A stretch of 64,000 nt of DNA. It comes from Streptococcus oralis. Lineage in GTDB: Bacteria; Bacillota; Bacilli; Lactobacillales; Streptococcaceae. Of the stretch, positions 41,190-51,427 are shown one piece after another (position 1 is the stretch's first letter; every line of letters starts with the position of its first letter). The notes under the pieces were generated by a model. The model ran no database searches, was not told the DNA's origin, and worked only from the letters and a program-made list of their open reading frames with translations. The position numbers and the translations under genes are program-made. The stretch covers positions 1 to 64,000 of the forward strand of contig NZ_JAHZPJ010000005.1 of assembly GCF_019929345.1 (NCBI RefSeq). Direction: 5' to 3'.

Positions 41190-43886
41190 TTAAATCGCGT
41201 TCTTATCAAGACCAAGTTTACGTTGAACAAACTTGACGATTTCGACGATAAGTATCATTGAGAAGCTTCCAGCTAGAACAATAGCCCATTGTGACAAGTC
41301 TAGTTTGGTTACGTGGAAGATACCTTCAAGCGGTTCTACAACGATTGTTGCCATCAAGAGAATGAAGGATACCAAGATAGACCAGTTGAAGGTCTTAGAC
41401 TTGAATGGTCCGACTGTCAAGATGGATTGGTAAACAGACTTGACGTTGTAAGCATGGAAGAGCTGGATCAAACCAAGTGTTGCAAAGGCCATGGTGAGGG
41501 CATCCGCGTGAATGGCTTGGTTGTCTCCTACATGGACCGGATAAGCAAGAGCAAGACCATAAACAGTCAAGACGAGTGCCCCTTGAAGTACACCTTGATA
41601 GATGATGGAACTCATGACCCCACCTGAGAAGAAACTTGATTTGCGTCCACGTGGTTTGTGGGTCATAACACCTGGCTCAGCTGGTTCAACACCAAGAGCG
41701 ATAGCTGGGAAGGTATCGGTTACCAAGTTGATCCACAAGAGATGAACTGGCTGTAGGACATCCCAACCAAACAAGGTTGATAAGAAGATGGTTAATACTT
41801 CAGCCGTATTGGCAGAAAGCAAGTACTGAATTGTCTTTTGAATGTTTGAGAAGACCTTACGTCCTTCTTCAACTGCGACGATGATAGTCGCAAAGTTATC
41901 ATCTGCAAGGATCATGTCAGAGGCACCTTTAGAAACCTCTGTACCAGTGATTCCCATACCGATACCGATATCGGCTGTTTTCAGAGCTGGCGCATCGTTG
42001 ACACCGTCACCTGTCATGGCAACGACCTTACCTTGGTTTTGCCAAGCCTTGACAATACGAACCTTGTGTTCCGGAGATACACGCGCATAAACAGAGTATT
42101 GACCAACGACTTTTTCAAATTCTTCATCAGAAAGTTCGTTAAGCTCAGCACCAGTCAAAACATGGTCTTCCGAGTCATTTTCGTCGATAATTCCCAAACG
42201 TTTAGCAATAGCTTCTGCTGTGTCTTGGTGGTCACCAGTGATCATGATTGGACGGATTCCTGCTTCCTTAGCAACACGAACCGCTTCTGCTGCTTCGGCA
42301 CGCTCAGGGTCAATCATCCCAATCAAACCAGTAAAGATTAAGTTGTTTTCCAGTTCTTCAGAAGTCAAGTTTTCTGGAATACTATCGATAATCTTATAAG
42401 CACCTGCAAGGACACGCAAGGCTTGGTGAGCCATTTCCGAGTTGTTTGTATGGATTAATTCAGTGACTTTCTCATCAATCGGAGCAACATCTCCAGCTTT
42501 ATCACGAGCAACACAGCGTTTCAAAAGTTGATCTGGAGCCCCCTTGACTGCCACGAGGAATTTGCCATCTGGCAATGGATGAACCGTTGACATGAGTTTA
42601 CGATCTGAGTCAAATGGCAACTCAGCAACACGCGGATATTTCTCTAAGAACCCTTTAACATCATAGCCTTTGTCCAAGGCATACTGGATGAAGGCTGTTT
42701 CCGTTGGATCCCCAATCAGGTTTCCTTCAGCATCAATCTTAGTATCGTTGGCCAAGACAACAGAACGAAGAAGAGGCATTTCAAGACCTAGTTCAATGTC
42801 ATCAGCAGAATCATGTAGAACTGCGTCATAGAAGACTTTCTCGACTGTCATCTTGTTCATGGTAAGCGTACCAGTCTTATCAGAAGCGATGATTTCTGTT
42901 GAACCAAGTGTTTCGACTGCTGGCAACTTACGAACGATAGAGTTTCGTTTGGCCAAAACTTGAGTACCAAGGGCAAGAACGATCGTCACGATAGCAGGAA
43001 GTCCTTCTGGAATGGCTGCAACAGCAAGCGCAACAGAGGTCATCAACTCACCAAGTGGATTTTTACCTTGAATGAAGACTCCAACTACAAAAGTAACAAG
43101 GGCAATAACCAAAATTGCATAGGTCAAAACCTTAGAAAGGTTGTTCAAGTTTTGTTTGAGTGGCGTGTCTGTCTCGTCAGCATCTTGGAGCATGCCAGCG
43201 ATATGACCCACTTCAGTGTACATACCTGTATTGACAACAACACCAAGACCACGACCATAGGTCACGTTTGAGTTTTGGAAGGCCATATTGACACGGTCAC
43301 CAATACCAGCATCTGCAGCGAGCTCGACGGTCAAATCTTTTTCAACTGGAACAGACTCACCTGTCAATGCTGCTTCTTCGATTTTAAGAGAATTAGCTTC
43401 TAGCAATCGTAGGTCTGCTGGAACTACATCACCAGCTTCAAGAGCAACGATATCACCTGGTACCAATTCTTTTGAGTCAATCTCAGCCATATGCCCATCA
43501 CGAAGAACGCGCGCAGCTGGACTAGACATAGACTTGAGGGCTTCGATGGCTTCTTCTGCTTTTCCTTCTTGGTAAACACCAAAGGCTGCGTTGATGATAA
43601 CAACGGCCAGAATAATGATGGCATCTGCAATATCTTCCCCACCAGAAGTTACGACTGACAAGATAGCCGCAGCAATTAGGATGATAATCATCAAATCCTT
43701 AAATTGCTCAATAAACTTGACTAGGAGAGATTTTTTCTCACCCTCTTCCAGTTCATTGCGCCCATATTCAGCTAGGCGTTTCTGCGCTTCGCTAGACGAG
43801 AGACCTTGCTCAGTTGCTTCTACTGACTTCAAGACCTCTTCAGGACTTTGAGTATAAAACGCTTGGCGTTTTTGTTCTTTTGACAT
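41190..43886 (-). CDS. caxP: P2A-type cation-exporting ATPase (CaxP/MgtA, Ca/Mn efflux)
   Basis: 898 residues with ten membrane helices. Cation-ATPase N-domain at 5-75, actuator TGES (EEAALTGESVPVEK), phosphorylation site ASDKTGTLTMNK, hinge MTGDGVNDAPALK. The pneumococcal homologue exports calcium and has been linked to manganese. It stands behind a yybP-ykoY riboswitch, so Mn should switch it on. AAGGAGGAG precedes ATG 43886; the frame runs 26 codons further up into the riboswitch leader and is not a likely start. Confidence 0.93.
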   Translation of the reverse strand: MSKEQKRQAFYTQSPEEVLKSVEATEQGLSSSEAQKRLAEYGRNELEEGEKKSLLVKFIEQFKDLMIIILIAAAILSVVTSGGEDIADAIIILAVVIINAAFGVYQEGKAEEAIEALKSMSSPAARVLRDGHMAEIDSKELVPGDIVALEAGDVVPADLRLLEANSLKIEEAALTGESVPVEKDLTVELAADAGIGDRVNMAFQNSNVTYGRGLGVVVNTGMYTEVGHIAGMLQDADETDTPLKQNLNNLSKVLTYAILVIALVTFVVGVFIQGKNPLGELMTSVALAVAAIPEGLPAIVTIVLALGTQVLAKRNSIVRKLPAVETLGSTEIIASDKTGTLTMNKMTVEKVFYDAVLHDSADDIELGLEMPLLRSVVLANDTKIDAEGNLIGDPTETAFIQYALDKGYDVKGFLEKYPRVAELPFDSDRKLMSTVHPLPDGKFLVAVKGAPDQLLKRCVARDKAGDVAPIDEKVTELIHTNNSEMAHQALRVLAGAYKIIDSIPENLTSEELENNLIFTGLIGMIDPERAEAAEAVRVAKEAGIRPIMITGDHQDTAEAIAKRLGIIDENDSEDHVLTGAELNELSDEEFEKVVGQYSVYARVSPEHKVRIVKAWQNQGKVVAMTGDGVNDAPALKTADIGIGMGITGTEVSKGASDMILADDNFATIIVAVEEGRKVFSNIQKTIQYLLSANTAEVLTIFLSTLFGWDVLQPVHLLWINLVTDTFPAIALGVEPAEPGVMTHKPRGRKSSFFSGGVMSSIIYQGVLQGALVLTVYGLALAYPVHVGDNQAIHADALTMAFATLGLIQLFHAYNVKSVYQSILTVGPFKSKTFNWSILVSFILLMATIVVEPLEGIFHVTKLDLSQWAIVLAGSFSMILIVEIVKFVQRKLGLDKNAI

Positions 43887-43943
43887 GTGTCTCCTCCTTG
43901 ACATTGTGTGCAAAACAAGTTCTCTTTTAGTTTTATGACAAAC

Positions 43944-43976
43944 AAAAAGAGACCTGTTAATCATAACAAGTCTCGC
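43944..43976 (-). terminator. Terminator of the yybP-ykoY riboswitch
   Basis: GAGACTTGTT/AACAGGTCTC stem of 10 bp (43950-43959 with 43966-43975, mismatches by wobble) followed by five T on the minus strand. It ends the transcript before caxP when the aptamer is free. Confidence 0.85.
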
Positions 43977-44066
43977 TGTTTAAGATAGTGCCGGAAAACA
44001 TACTTTTCAGTATACAATTCGGAATGACGACACTATCACAGGTTTCTGCCAGCTACTCCCTTGAGT
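43966..44066 (-). ncRNA. yybP-ykoY manganese riboswitch
   Basis: Minus strand: CTCAAGGGAGTAGCTGGCAG, GAAACCTG, a TGATAGTGTCGTCAT strand, CCGGCACTATC, and AACAGCGAGACTTG. This is the yybP-ykoY order with its conserved GGGAGTAGC and CGA-containing loops. The 3' end of the aptamer shares GAGAC with the terminator stem, so metal binding keeps the terminator from forming. Mn is the established ligand of the class and fits the exporter downstream. Confidence 0.9.
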
Positions 44067-44072
44067 AGTACT

Positions 44073-44100
44073 ATTATATCAAAATTTGAACATTTTTCAA
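44073..44100 (-). promoter_or_regulatory. caxP promoter
   Basis: TTGAAA (44100-44095), 16 bases, TATAAT (44078-44073) with an extended TG, directly before the riboswitch. Confidence 0.8.
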
Positions 44101-44130
44101 GGGTTAAAATCAGATGAAACAAGACTAAAT

Positions 44131-44159
44131 TTGAATTTTCCCTTGAAAACCAGTATAAT
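44131..44159 (+). promoter_or_regulatory. mntE promoter
   Basis: TTGAAT (44131-44136), 17 bases, TATAAT (44154-44159); AGAAAGGAAG follows as ribosome site. It starts 30 bases from the divergent caxP -35. Confidence 0.85.
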
Positions 44160-44192
44160 GGTAGAATACTATATGACTAGAAAGGAAGCCCG

Positions 44193-45386
44193 ATGAACCA
44201 ATCCATGTCAAATCTCAAATTGGCAGAGCGCGGAGCCATTATCAGCATTTCGACCTACCTCCTCTTGTCTGCTGCAAAATTGGCAACTGGCCACCTCCTG
44301 CATTCTTCCAGTTTGGTGGCAGATGGTTTCAACAACGTATCGGACATCATTGGAAACGTTGCTCTCTTGATTGGGATTCGGATGGCCCGCCAACCTGCAG
44401 ACCGTGACCATCGCTTTGGTCACTGGAAGATTGAAGATTTGGCTAGCTTGATTACTTCCATCATCATGTTCTATGTTGGTTTTGATGTGCTTCGGGACAC
44501 CATTCAGAAAATCCTTAGTCGGGAACAAACACCTATTGATCCTTTGGGAGCGATTCTAGGAATCATTTCAGCAGCGGTCATGTTTGCTGTTTATCTCTAT
44601 AACACACGCCTCAGTAAGAAATCCAAATCCAAGGCTCTCAAGGCAGCTGCTAAGGACAATCTTTCCGATGCTGTCACCTCGCTTGGGACGACCATTGCTA
44701 TCCTAGCCAGCAGTTTCAATTACCCTATCGTGGATAAATTGGTCGCTATCATCATCACCTTCTTTATCTTAAAAACAGCCTATGATATCTTTATCGAGTC
44801 TTCCTTCAGTCTTTCAGATGGTTTTGATGACCGTCTGCTAGAGGACTACCAAAAGGCCATCATGGAGATTCCAAAGATTAGTAAGGTCAAGTCCCAAAGA
44901 GGGCGTACCTACGGTAGCAATATCTACCTTGATATCACCTTAGAAATGAATCCCGACTTATCAGTCTATGAGAGTCACGAAATTGCGGACCAGGTCGAGT
45001 CCATGCTGGAAGAGCGTTTTGGAGTCTTTGATACCGATGTCCATATCGAGCCAGCTCCCATACCAGAGGACGAGATTTTAGACAATGTCTATAAAAAACT
45101 GCTCATGCGTGAGCAATTGATTGACCAAGGAAATCAGCTAGAAGAACTCCTTGCTGAGGACTTTCTCTATATCCGTCAAGATGGAGAGCAGATGGATAAA
45201 GTCGCTTATCAAGCCGAAAAAGAACTTAAAGCTGCTATTAAGGATATTCAAATCACTTCCATTAGTCAGAAAACCAAGCTCATTTGCTATGAGCTAGATG
45301 GCATCGTCCATACCAGTATCTGGCGTCGCCATGAGACTTGGCAAAATATTTTCCACCAGGAAACTAAAAAAGAAGACAAACAGTGA
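44193..45386 (+). CDS. mntE: Manganese efflux protein MntE (cation diffusion facilitator)
   Basis: 397 residues. Six membrane helices in the first 215 residues with CDF metal motifs ADGFNNVSD and AAKDNLSD, then the cytoplasmic ferredoxin-like domain, then a C-terminal extension (about 305-395) that resembles a small DUF4440/SnoaL-like domain. In pneumococcus MntE exports Mn and protects from Mn excess. It is divergent from the Mn-riboswitch-controlled ATPase, so the locus is a Mn/Ca efflux pair. Confidence 0.93.
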   Translation: MNQSMSNLKLAERGAIISISTYLLLSAAKLATGHLLHSSSLVADGFNNVSDIIGNVALLIGIRMARQPADRDHRFGHWKIEDLASLITSIIMFYVGFDVLRDTIQKILSREQTPIDPLGAILGIISAAVMFAVYLYNTRLSKKSKSKALKAAAKDNLSDAVTSLGTTIAILASSFNYPIVDKLVAIIITFFILKTAYDIFIESSFSLSDGFDDRLLEDYQKAIMEIPKISKVKSQRGRTYGSNIYLDITLEMNPDLSVYESHEIADQVESMLEERFGVFDTDVHIEPAPIPEDEILDNVYKKLLMREQLIDQGNQLEELLAEDFLYIRQDGEQMDKVAYQAEKELKAAIKDIQITSISQKTKLICYELDGIVHTSIWRRHETWQNIFHQETKKEDKQ

Positions 45387-45412
45387 CCCTATCCAGTGGA
45401 TAGGGCCTTTTT
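45386..45412 (+). terminator. mntE terminator
   Basis: CCCTATCC/GGATAGGG perfect 8-bp stem with a 3-base loop followed by a T run, overlapping the mntE stop. Confidence 0.9.
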
Positions 45413-45439
45413 GATTATTCTACTTTAAGCAAAGACAGA

Positions 45440-46039
45440 CTATGACGGTTTGGAAGATTTGCTTTTCGAAGCTTGTTTTGCCTCTTTTCTTGCTTGACGA
45501 TTTTGTTCGATACGCCATTCTCTTTCATAGTACTTCATGATCTCATAGACCCTTTCAGGAAAATCTACATCTAGTAGAATGATAGGGATGATCAAATCTG
45601 CTGACGGATGAAAAGGGAAACACCTTCTCTTCAGTAGAGCTAGAAGTGATTGGGATTTCACATTTTCCTTGTTTTTAAAATAAACTTCAATCCGATAGGA
45701 ATTCCTATACTTTCCTCGAATCCGAGAAAAGGAAAAGTCCTCTACATCTGCCCAAGCGTAGAAATGACTAGGTTTCTTTGGATTCGGTTTGTAGTAAAAC
45801 CCCTCAACTGTGCATCTCAAATACTCCTTATCCAAGCTTAACAGTCTGTATGTCTGATAAATGACTACTCCAGCACAAAAGAGGACAACTAGCATAAACA
45901 AAAGACTTATCGCATGAAGTTTGCTCCCCTTTTCCGAATACGAATAGAGATAAGATAGAGGTAACAAGACGAAAAGACCGAACAAGGTATTCCAAATGAT
46001 TTTCTTGGGACTACGTTTAATGATTTTTTCTTCCATCAT
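45440..46039 (-). CDS. Membrane protein of unknown function, 199 residues
   Basis: Two hydrophobic segments (about 14-32 and 42-62) followed by a hydrophilic part that looks like a PH-like or DUF-type beta domain (EYLRCTVEGFYYKPNPKKP, HFYAWADVEDFSFSRIRG) and a basic, Lys/Ser-rich tail. No family named. Its ATG overlaps the stop of the ABC-F gene (ATGA), so it is co-translated with it; homologues sit at the same place in pneumococcus. Confidence 0.8.
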   Translation of the reverse strand: MMEEKIIKRSPKKIIWNTLFGLFVLLPLSYLYSYSEKGSKLHAISLLFMLVVLFCAGVVIYQTYRLLSLDKEYLRCTVEGFYYKPNPKKPSHFYAWADVEDFSFSRIRGKYRNSYRIEVYFKNKENVKSQSLLALLKRRCFPFHPSADLIIPIILLDVDFPERVYEIMKYYEREWRIEQNRQARKEAKQASKSKSSKPS

Positions 46040-47904
46040 GCCAACTCACTTAGGTATTCATAACGTTCGTATTTTTCAAGAAGTGCTTCGTTTTTCTCGT
46101 CTAGCTCTTTCTGAAGCGTCGCCAATTTGCCAAAGTCAGAGCCATTTGCCTGCATTTCTTCTTCAATAGCAGCGATACGATTTTCCAAGGCTTCAATATC
46201 TGCTTCAATGCTTGCCCACTCCTGCTTTTCTTGGTAGGTCATGCGTTTCTTGTCTTCACGGACCTTGACCACTTTCTCCTTTTCGGCCTTTTGCACTTGA
46301 TTGGCCATCTCTGTTTCAAAGGCTTTTTCATCAAGATAGTCGGTGTAATGGCCAAAGAAGGGAAGAATCTTGCCATCCTCAAAAGCGAGAATCTTGGTCG
46401 CTACCTTATCCAAGAAATAACGATCGTGGCTAACTGTCAAGACAGGACCTGCAAAGCCCCGCAAGAAATTTTCCAAGACTGTCAAAGTCGCAATATCTAG
46501 GTCATTGGTCGGCTCGTCCAAAAGAAGAACATTGGGTTTTTCCAAGAGCAGTTTGAGGAGATAAAGACGCTTTTTCTCTCCACCAGACAATTTCTCAATC
46601 AAGGTTCCATGCGTCGAACGTGGGAAGAGGAACTGCTCTAGCAACTCTGCAATGGAAGTCGTAGAACCACCACTGGTCTTAACCTCTTCTGCTACTTCCT
46701 GCAGGTAATTGATAACGCGCTTGCTTTCATCCAATCCTTCGATTTGTTGAGAGAAATAGGCGATGCGAACCGTCTCACCGATGATAACTTGACCTTTAGT
46801 CGGCTCAAGACTTCCTGCGATGAGGTTGAGAAGAGTTGACTTCCCGACACCATTATCCCCAACGATTCCGATACGGTCTTTAGCTTGCACTAAGAGATTA
46901 AAATCTTGCAAAATGGGCTTGTTCTCATAAGCAAAGGAAACATTCTGAAACTCGATGACCTTCTTACCAATCCGACTGGTCTCAAAGTTCATGGTTAAGT
47001 CTGTCTCAGTAGGATTATCTGAAACTTCCTTTTTCAAGTCATGGAAACGATTGATACGAGCCTGCTGCTTGGTCGCACGCGCTTGCGGTTGTCTGCGCAT
47101 CCAGGCTAATTCTTGCTTATAGAGTTGTTCTTTTTTGTGGAGCGTAGCTGCGTCACGCTCATCCTGCTCTGCTTTGAGGCGAACATAGTCCTGATAATTT
47201 CCCTGATATTCCGTCAAACTAGCTTGGTCTAACTCGAAAATTCGTGTTGATAGTGCGTCTAGGAAATAGCGATCATGGGTGATAAAGAGAACCGTCTTCT
47301 TGGAATTTTTCAAAAAGAGGGTCAGCCACTCGATGGTCGCAATGTCCAAATGGTTGGTCGGCTCATCCAGTAACAAGAGATCGTGGTTTCCTAGGAGAAC
47401 TTGTGCCAACTGGACTCGTCTTCTCAGACCACCTGACAATTCACCAACTAGGGTCGACAAATCCTGAATACCCAACTTGCTGAGAACGGTCTTGACCTGA
47501 CTTTCGATTTCCCAGGCTTGAAGGGAATCCATCTCAGCCATGACCCGTTCCAAACGCGCCTGCTTGTCCTCACTATAGTTGAGCATGAGGAGTTCATATT
47601 CACGAATGAGCTGGATTTCCTTGAGGTCGCTGGATAGAACCGTATCCAAGACCGTCTTGCTATCATCAAACTCTGGATCCTGAGTCAGGTAGCCAATCTT
47701 GTAATCACTCTTAGCTGAAAAGGGACTGACATCCCCATCAAAGCCAGAAACACCAGAAAGGACATCTAAAAGGGTGGTCTTACCCGTTCCATTGACACCA
47801 ATCAGACCGATTCTATCCAAATCATGGATAATAAAGGAAATATCCTTAAAAACAGTCTTGTCACCGACGGATTTACTTAGTTTTTCAACAATAAAATCAC
47901 TCAT
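46036..47904 (-). CDS. ABC-F family ATPase, Uup-like
   Basis: 622 residues, two ABC ATPase domains without membrane part: Walker [10 protein letters not shown] and GDNGVGKST, signatures LSGGLRRR and LSGGEKKR, Walker [12 protein letters not shown] and [11 protein letters not shown], with the P-site tRNA interaction linker between (about 240-310). The C-terminal 90 residues are a charged coiled coil, which marks the Uup subgroup. ABC-F proteins act on the ribosome; Uup homologues relieve stalling or aid assembly. It overlaps cca by 4 bases. Confidence 0.92.
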   Translation of the reverse strand: MSDFIVEKLSKSVGDKTVFKDISFIIHDLDRIGLIGVNGTGKTTLLDVLSGVSGFDGDVSPFSAKSDYKIGYLTQDPEFDDSKTVLDTVLSSDLKEIQLIREYELLMLNYSEDKQARLERVMAEMDSLQAWEIESQVKTVLSKLGIQDLSTLVGELSGGLRRRVQLAQVLLGNHDLLLLDEPTNHLDIATIEWLTLFLKNSKKTVLFITHDRYFLDALSTRIFELDQASLTEYQGNYQDYVRLKAEQDERDAATLHKKEQLYKQELAWMRRQPQARATKQQARINRFHDLKKEVSDNPTETDLTMNFETSRIGKKVIEFQNVSFAYENKPILQDFNLLVQAKDRIGIVGDNGVGKSTLLNLIAGSLEPTKGQVIIGETVRIAYFSQQIEGLDESKRVINYLQEVAEEVKTSGGSTTSIAELLEQFLFPRSTHGTLIEKLSGGEKKRLYLLKLLLEKPNVLLLDEPTNDLDIATLTVLENFLRGFAGPVLTVSHDRYFLDKVATKILAFEDGKILPFFGHYTDYLDEKAFETEMANQVQKAEKEKVVKVREDKKRMTYQEKQEWASIEADIEALENRIAAIEEEMQANGSDFGKLATLQKELDEKNEALLEKYERYEYLSELA

Positions 47905-49100
47905 TTTCTCTCCCTCAGGTAATCATGGATGGCTTCGCGGTCATTGTCCAATTCTCCATCAACAATGGCAAACTCAATCTCTGTTAAAATCTCTCCCAAA
48001 TCTGGACCAGGCTGGTAGCCGTACTCTTTGATGAGAATACCTCCATTGATTTGGATTTCTTTCTTATCATGAATGGTCAAACTCTGGTAAGTTTCTGTAA
48101 TGGCTTGTGGATTGACTGCTTTTCCTTGGGCCTGACGAAGCCTTTCAGCTTGTAGAAGGGAATCCAAGTCAAAGCGGTAACAATCACGCTTGCTCAATTC
48201 TCCCTTTTCACGCAAAGCTAAAATAGTCAGCAAATCCTGAACCTGCTTGGCAAATTGACGTGAGGTTTTCCAATGCTTCAAAAATGGTTGAGCATCCTCA
48301 ATTTCTAGTACCCACAAGAGGGCCGCCCAGGCTTGCTCAGAAGACTCAAAGGTGAAATCAGTCTCCAAATCAAACAGTCTGTTAAGCTTGTCCTGACTTC
48401 CTGCCATATCAGGGAGATAGTCATAAGCTTGACTCTCAATCATGGAAGACAAGCCAACTCTCCAAAAAGGTGCTAGCAAGAGCTTGTCAAATTCAACAAA
48501 GGTACGTTCCACAGAAATCTTCTCCAAGAGCGGAGTCAAGGATTTCATCGCTTCGAATGTTTCTCGCTCAAGTTCAAAACCAAGACTGGCCTGAAAACGA
48601 AAACCGCGCATAATACGTAGAGCGTCTTCGTTGAAACGCTCACTAGCAACACCTACTGCTCGCAAGACCTGGTTTTCCAGATCTTTGAGACCATCGAACA
48701 AATCGATGATTTCTCCTGTCTCATCCAAGGCAAAGGCGTTGACTGTGAAATCACGGCGCTTGAGATCTTCTTCTAGCGAACGTACAAAGGAAACCGCACT
48801 GGGCCTGCGATAGTCCACATAGACATCCTCAGTCCGAAAGGTGGTCACTTCATATTCCTCGTCCCCATCTAAAACCAAGACGGTTCCATGCTCAATTCCG
48901 ATATCGGCAGTGCGGGAAAATATCTGCTTGGTCTCCTCTGGATAAGAAGAAGTCGCAATATCCACATCATGGATGGGACGATTGAGGATAGCATCTCGGA
49001 CGGAGCCCCCAACAAAATAGGCTTCAAAACCTGCTTCTTTAATTTTTTCTAATACTGGTAAAGCCTTCTGAAATTCAGAAGGCATTTGTGTTAATCTCAT
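47901..49100 (-). CDS. cca: CCA-adding tRNA nucleotidyltransferase
   Basis: 399 residues; adds or repairs the CCA end of tRNAs. Nucleotidyltransferase head with [21 protein letters not shown] (metal D-x-D), the template region [14 protein letters not shown], and RIMRGFRF. Size and motifs fit class II bacterial enzymes. It overlaps dapB and the ABC-F gene by 4 bases each, so dapB-cca-ABC-F-199-residue gene form one operon. Confidence 0.96.
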   Translation of the reverse strand: MRLTQMPSEFQKALPVLEKIKEAGFEAYFVGGSVRDAILNRPIHDVDIATSSYPEETKQIFSRTADIGIEHGTVLVLDGDEEYEVTTFRTEDVYVDYRRPSAVSFVRSLEEDLKRRDFTVNAFALDETGEIIDLFDGLKDLENQVLRAVGVASERFNEDALRIMRGFRFQASLGFELERETFEAMKSLTPLLEKISVERTFVEFDKLLLAPFWRVGLSSMIESQAYDYLPDMAGSQDKLNRLFDLETDFTFESSEQAWAALLWVLEIEDAQPFLKHWKTSRQFAKQVQDLLTILALREKGELSKRDCYRFDLDSLLQAERLRQAQGKAVNPQAITETYQSLTIHDKKEIQINGGILIKEYGYQPGPDLGEILTEIEFAIVDGELDNDREAIHDYLRERK

Positions 49101-49864
49101 AATAAGTGTTCTAATCCATAGACAAGCTCATGACGCTTGACAACTTCTTTGATTCCCAAATTCACCCCTGTCATGAAGGAGCTGCGATCATAGGAGTCAT
49201 GACGGAGAGTCAATCCTTCTCCCTGATTGCCAAAGATGACTTCCTGATGGGCTACCAAACCTGGTAGACGGACTGAGTGGATGCGCATGCCATCAAAGTC
49301 AGCACCACGGGCACCAGCAATCAACTCTTCCTCATCAGGCGCACCTTGCTGAATAGACTCTCGAACTTCTGCCATCAACTCAGCTGTTTTAATGGCTGTT
49401 CCGCTCGGAGCATCTTTTTTCTTGTCATGATGGAGCTCGATAATCTCCACATTTGGGAAATATTTGGCAGCCTGCGCCGCAAATTGCATGAGCAAGACAG
49501 CTCCCAAGGCAAAGTTAGGAGCAATCAAGCCACCCAAATCTTGTTCACGGGAAAATGCTTTTAGCTCTGTAATTTCTTCACTAGTAAAGCCTGTTGTTCC
49601 AACTACTGGAGCAAAGCTATTTTCGAGAGCAAAGCGTGTATTTTCGTAGGCAACGGCTGGTGTGGTAAAATCTACCCAAACATCCGCTTCAAAACCAACC
49701 AAGTCAGCCTTATCATTGAAGACAGGAATTCCCTGCCATTCTGACTCAGACTCAAAAGGATCCAAAACTGCAACCAAGTCCAAGTCTGGATCAGCCAAGA
49801 CCATCTGGCAGGCAGCTTGGCCCATTTTTCCCTTAAAACCGGCAATAATTACTCGAATACTCAT
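49097..49864 (-). CDS. dapB: 4-hydroxy-tetrahydrodipicolinate reductase
   Basis: 255 residues; NAD(P)H-dependent step to lysine and cell-wall lysine. N-terminal Rossmann [12 protein letters not shown], catalytic [15 protein letters not shown] with the His and Lys pair near residues 143-147. First gene of the cca operon; the leader (49865-50128) contains a long hairpin and repeats. Confidence 0.96.
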   Translation of the reverse strand: MSIRVIIAGFKGKMGQAACQMVLADPDLDLVAVLDPFESESEWQGIPVFNDKADLVGFEADVWVDFTTPAVAYENTRFALENSFAPVVGTTGFTSEEITELKAFSREQDLGGLIAPNFALGAVLLMQFAAQAAKYFPNVEIIELHHDKKKDAPSGTAIKTAELMAEVRESIQQGAPDEEELIAGARGADFDGMRIHSVRLPGLVAHQEVIFGNQGEGLTLRHDSYDRSSFMTGVNLGIKEVVKRHELVYGLEHLL

Positions 49865-49876
49865 CTCTACTCCTGA

Positions 49877-50123
49877 CTAAGATACAAAGCCTGTAAGAAC
49901 ACAAAGTGAAAATAGGAGTTCTGATCAAGGAGTGCCTACTCCTTGGAAGAACTATCTTTTTCACACAGGGTTCCAGGCGTGTTCAATTATCAAAATACAA
50001 AGGACGTTAGCTGCCCATGAAAAATAGGGAATGGCGCTGACTTTCCATGAAAGGCAAGACAGGCATCTTTTTTCAAGAGGCAGGTAGGCCGTGTTCAATT
50101 GCTAAGATACAAAACTTGTAAGA
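49877..50123. repeat. Intergenic repeats and hairpin between dapB and degV
   Basis: CTAAGATACAAAGCCTGTAAGAAC (49877-49900) returns as CTAAGATACAAAACTTGTAAGAAC (50102-50125), and a third related piece GTGTTCAATTATCAAAATACAAAGGA (49980-50005) matches GTGTTCAATTGCTAAGATACAAA (50091-50113). Between them is a hairpin with an inner 8-bp (49926-49933/49938-49945) and outer 6-bp stem (49917-49922/49948-49953). No gene is visible in this 263-base gap. Confidence 0.6.
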
Positions 50124-50128
50124 ACAAT

Positions 50129-50977
50129 TTAGACGATTGGTGTATAGCTCAAGGCGATACTACCTTCTCCAAGGTGGGTCCCAATGACACTACCAAAGGT
50201 TTCAATTGGAATTTCAGTAGTCACACCACTCTCTATCAAAAGCTGACGTAAATCCGCTGCCTTTTGAGGAGCATTGCCATGGATGACTGTTATACGGTAG
50301 TCCCCATCTTTTGTCAACTCCTTGATGATTTCTACCAGACGTTTGATTGCTTTCTTTTCTGTACGAACTTTTTCGTAAACTTCAATCACACCTTGGTCAT
50401 TAAAGTAAAGGATAGGCTTGATACTGAGGAGATTTCCTAAGATGGCTGCCCCATTTGACAAACGTCCTCCCTTAACCAAGTGGTCGAGGTCATCTACTAT
50501 GATAAAGGCTGAATTATCAGCAATTTGGATAGCCAACTTCTCCTGAATCTGGGCAAAATCATCACCTTGTTCTGCCCATTCAAAAGCACTCTCTACCATA
50601 AATCCTAGAGGGGAGCTTGTGATATGGGTATCTGGAAAGGCAATGGTCAAGCCATCATACTCATCCAACATGTATTGGATATTCTGATAAAAGCCTGAAA
50701 TTCCTGACGAAAGAAAGAGTCCCAAGACATGAGTATACCCCTCATCTTTCAAGGAACTTAGAATCTCATCCAATTTGGCAATACTTGGTTGACTAGTTTT
50801 AGGCAATTCTGCAGACTGAGCCATTTTTTGATAAAATTCCTCAGCAGTCAGATTGATACCTTCGATATACTCCTCCCCATCAATATTGACAGGAATATCC
50901 AAGACAAATAGATTCTCTCTTTGCAGCGTCTTCTCCTCTAAATAGGCTGAAGAATCTGTAATGACAGCTAATTTCAT
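50129..50977 (-). CDS. DegV family fatty-acid-binding protein
   Basis: 282 residues, second DegV protein of the window (compare 17276). [10 protein letters not shown] start, [12 protein letters not shown] acyl-carboxylate loop and [17 protein letters not shown] end ([16 protein letters not shown]). It likely binds a fatty acid for the Fak kinase system. It starts two bases after the DUF1149 stop, so the two genes are co-transcribed. Confidence 0.9.
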   Translation of the reverse strand: MKLAVITDSSAYLEEKTLQRENLFVLDIPVNIDGEEYIEGINLTAEEFYQKMAQSAELPKTSQPSIAKLDEILSSLKDEGYTHVLGLFLSSGISGFYQNIQYMLDEYDGLTIAFPDTHITSSPLGFMVESAFEWAEQGDDFAQIQEKLAIQIADNSAFIIVDDLDHLVKGGRLSNGAAILGNLLSIKPILYFNDQGVIEVYEKVRTEKKAIKRLVEIIKELTKDGDYRITVIHGNAPQKAADLRQLLIESGVTTEIPIETFGSVIGTHLGEGSIALSYTPIV

Positions 50978-50979
50978 GA

Positions 50980-51354
50980 CTAAAACTCCAAATTGATCCC
51001 TGGAAGATCCAAGGCGATTTCTGTTACTTCATACGTCAAACGGTTGAGCATGTTCAAGCATGGACGTGCCAAGTTTTCAACTTCTTCTTGGTTAAATTCG
51101 CTTGGTTCGTTGACAATTCGACCTTCCACATGGTTAACTTGGGAAATCGTTCCACTGATGACAAATTTGTCAAAGACAATCATGAAACTCAAGATAACGA
51201 CAAGCGAAGTCACTTGGTTTTCTTGGTCATGTTGGAGTAACTGAAAGTTCACGTCTACCTTGGTTTCAGGAGCTCCATTTTCATTTTCCCATTCAAAGTT
51301 ACGAGCATCAAAGTGATACTGGCTAACAAATTCTTGTTCTCGTTTAAGATTCAT
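50980..51354 (-). CDS. DUF1149 family protein (SecB-like fold possible)
   Basis: 124-residue soluble protein, acidic, of the streptococcal DUF1149 family. The pattern of long strands and a C-terminal helix ([31 protein letters not shown], read in parts) resembles SecB-like proteins: the LARPCLxxL and DLPGIN pieces are typical. Function unknown; a chaperone-like role is only a guess. Gene pair with degV. Confidence 0.82.
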   Translation of the reverse strand: MNLKREQEFVSQYHFDARNFEWENENGAPETKVDVNFQLLQHDQENQVTSLVVILSFMIVFDKFVISGTISQVNHVEGRIVNEPSEFNQEEVENLARPCLNMLNRLTYEVTEIALDLPGINLEF

Positions 51355-51386
51355 TTTTCTCTCCCATTGCTACAATTTACTATGCA

Positions 51387-51395
51387 ATTGTACCA
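51387..51395 (-). promoter_or_regulatory. Extended -10 promoter of DUF1149-degV
   Basis: TGGTACAAT on the minus strand, about 33 bases before the ATG; no clear -35. Confidence 0.55.
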
Positions 51396-51427
51396 CATTT
51401 TTATCATTTCATCTAGTTTTCTAGGTT

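Noticed and set aside
43887..43964. N-terminal extension of caxP
   Set aside because: These codons overlap the riboswitch leader; ATG 43886 has a strong ribosome site and fits the family length.
49917..49953. Long hairpin as terminator of a plus-strand gene
   Set aside because: T tract is on the plus side but no plus-strand gene is upstream; may act on degV read from minus only weakly.
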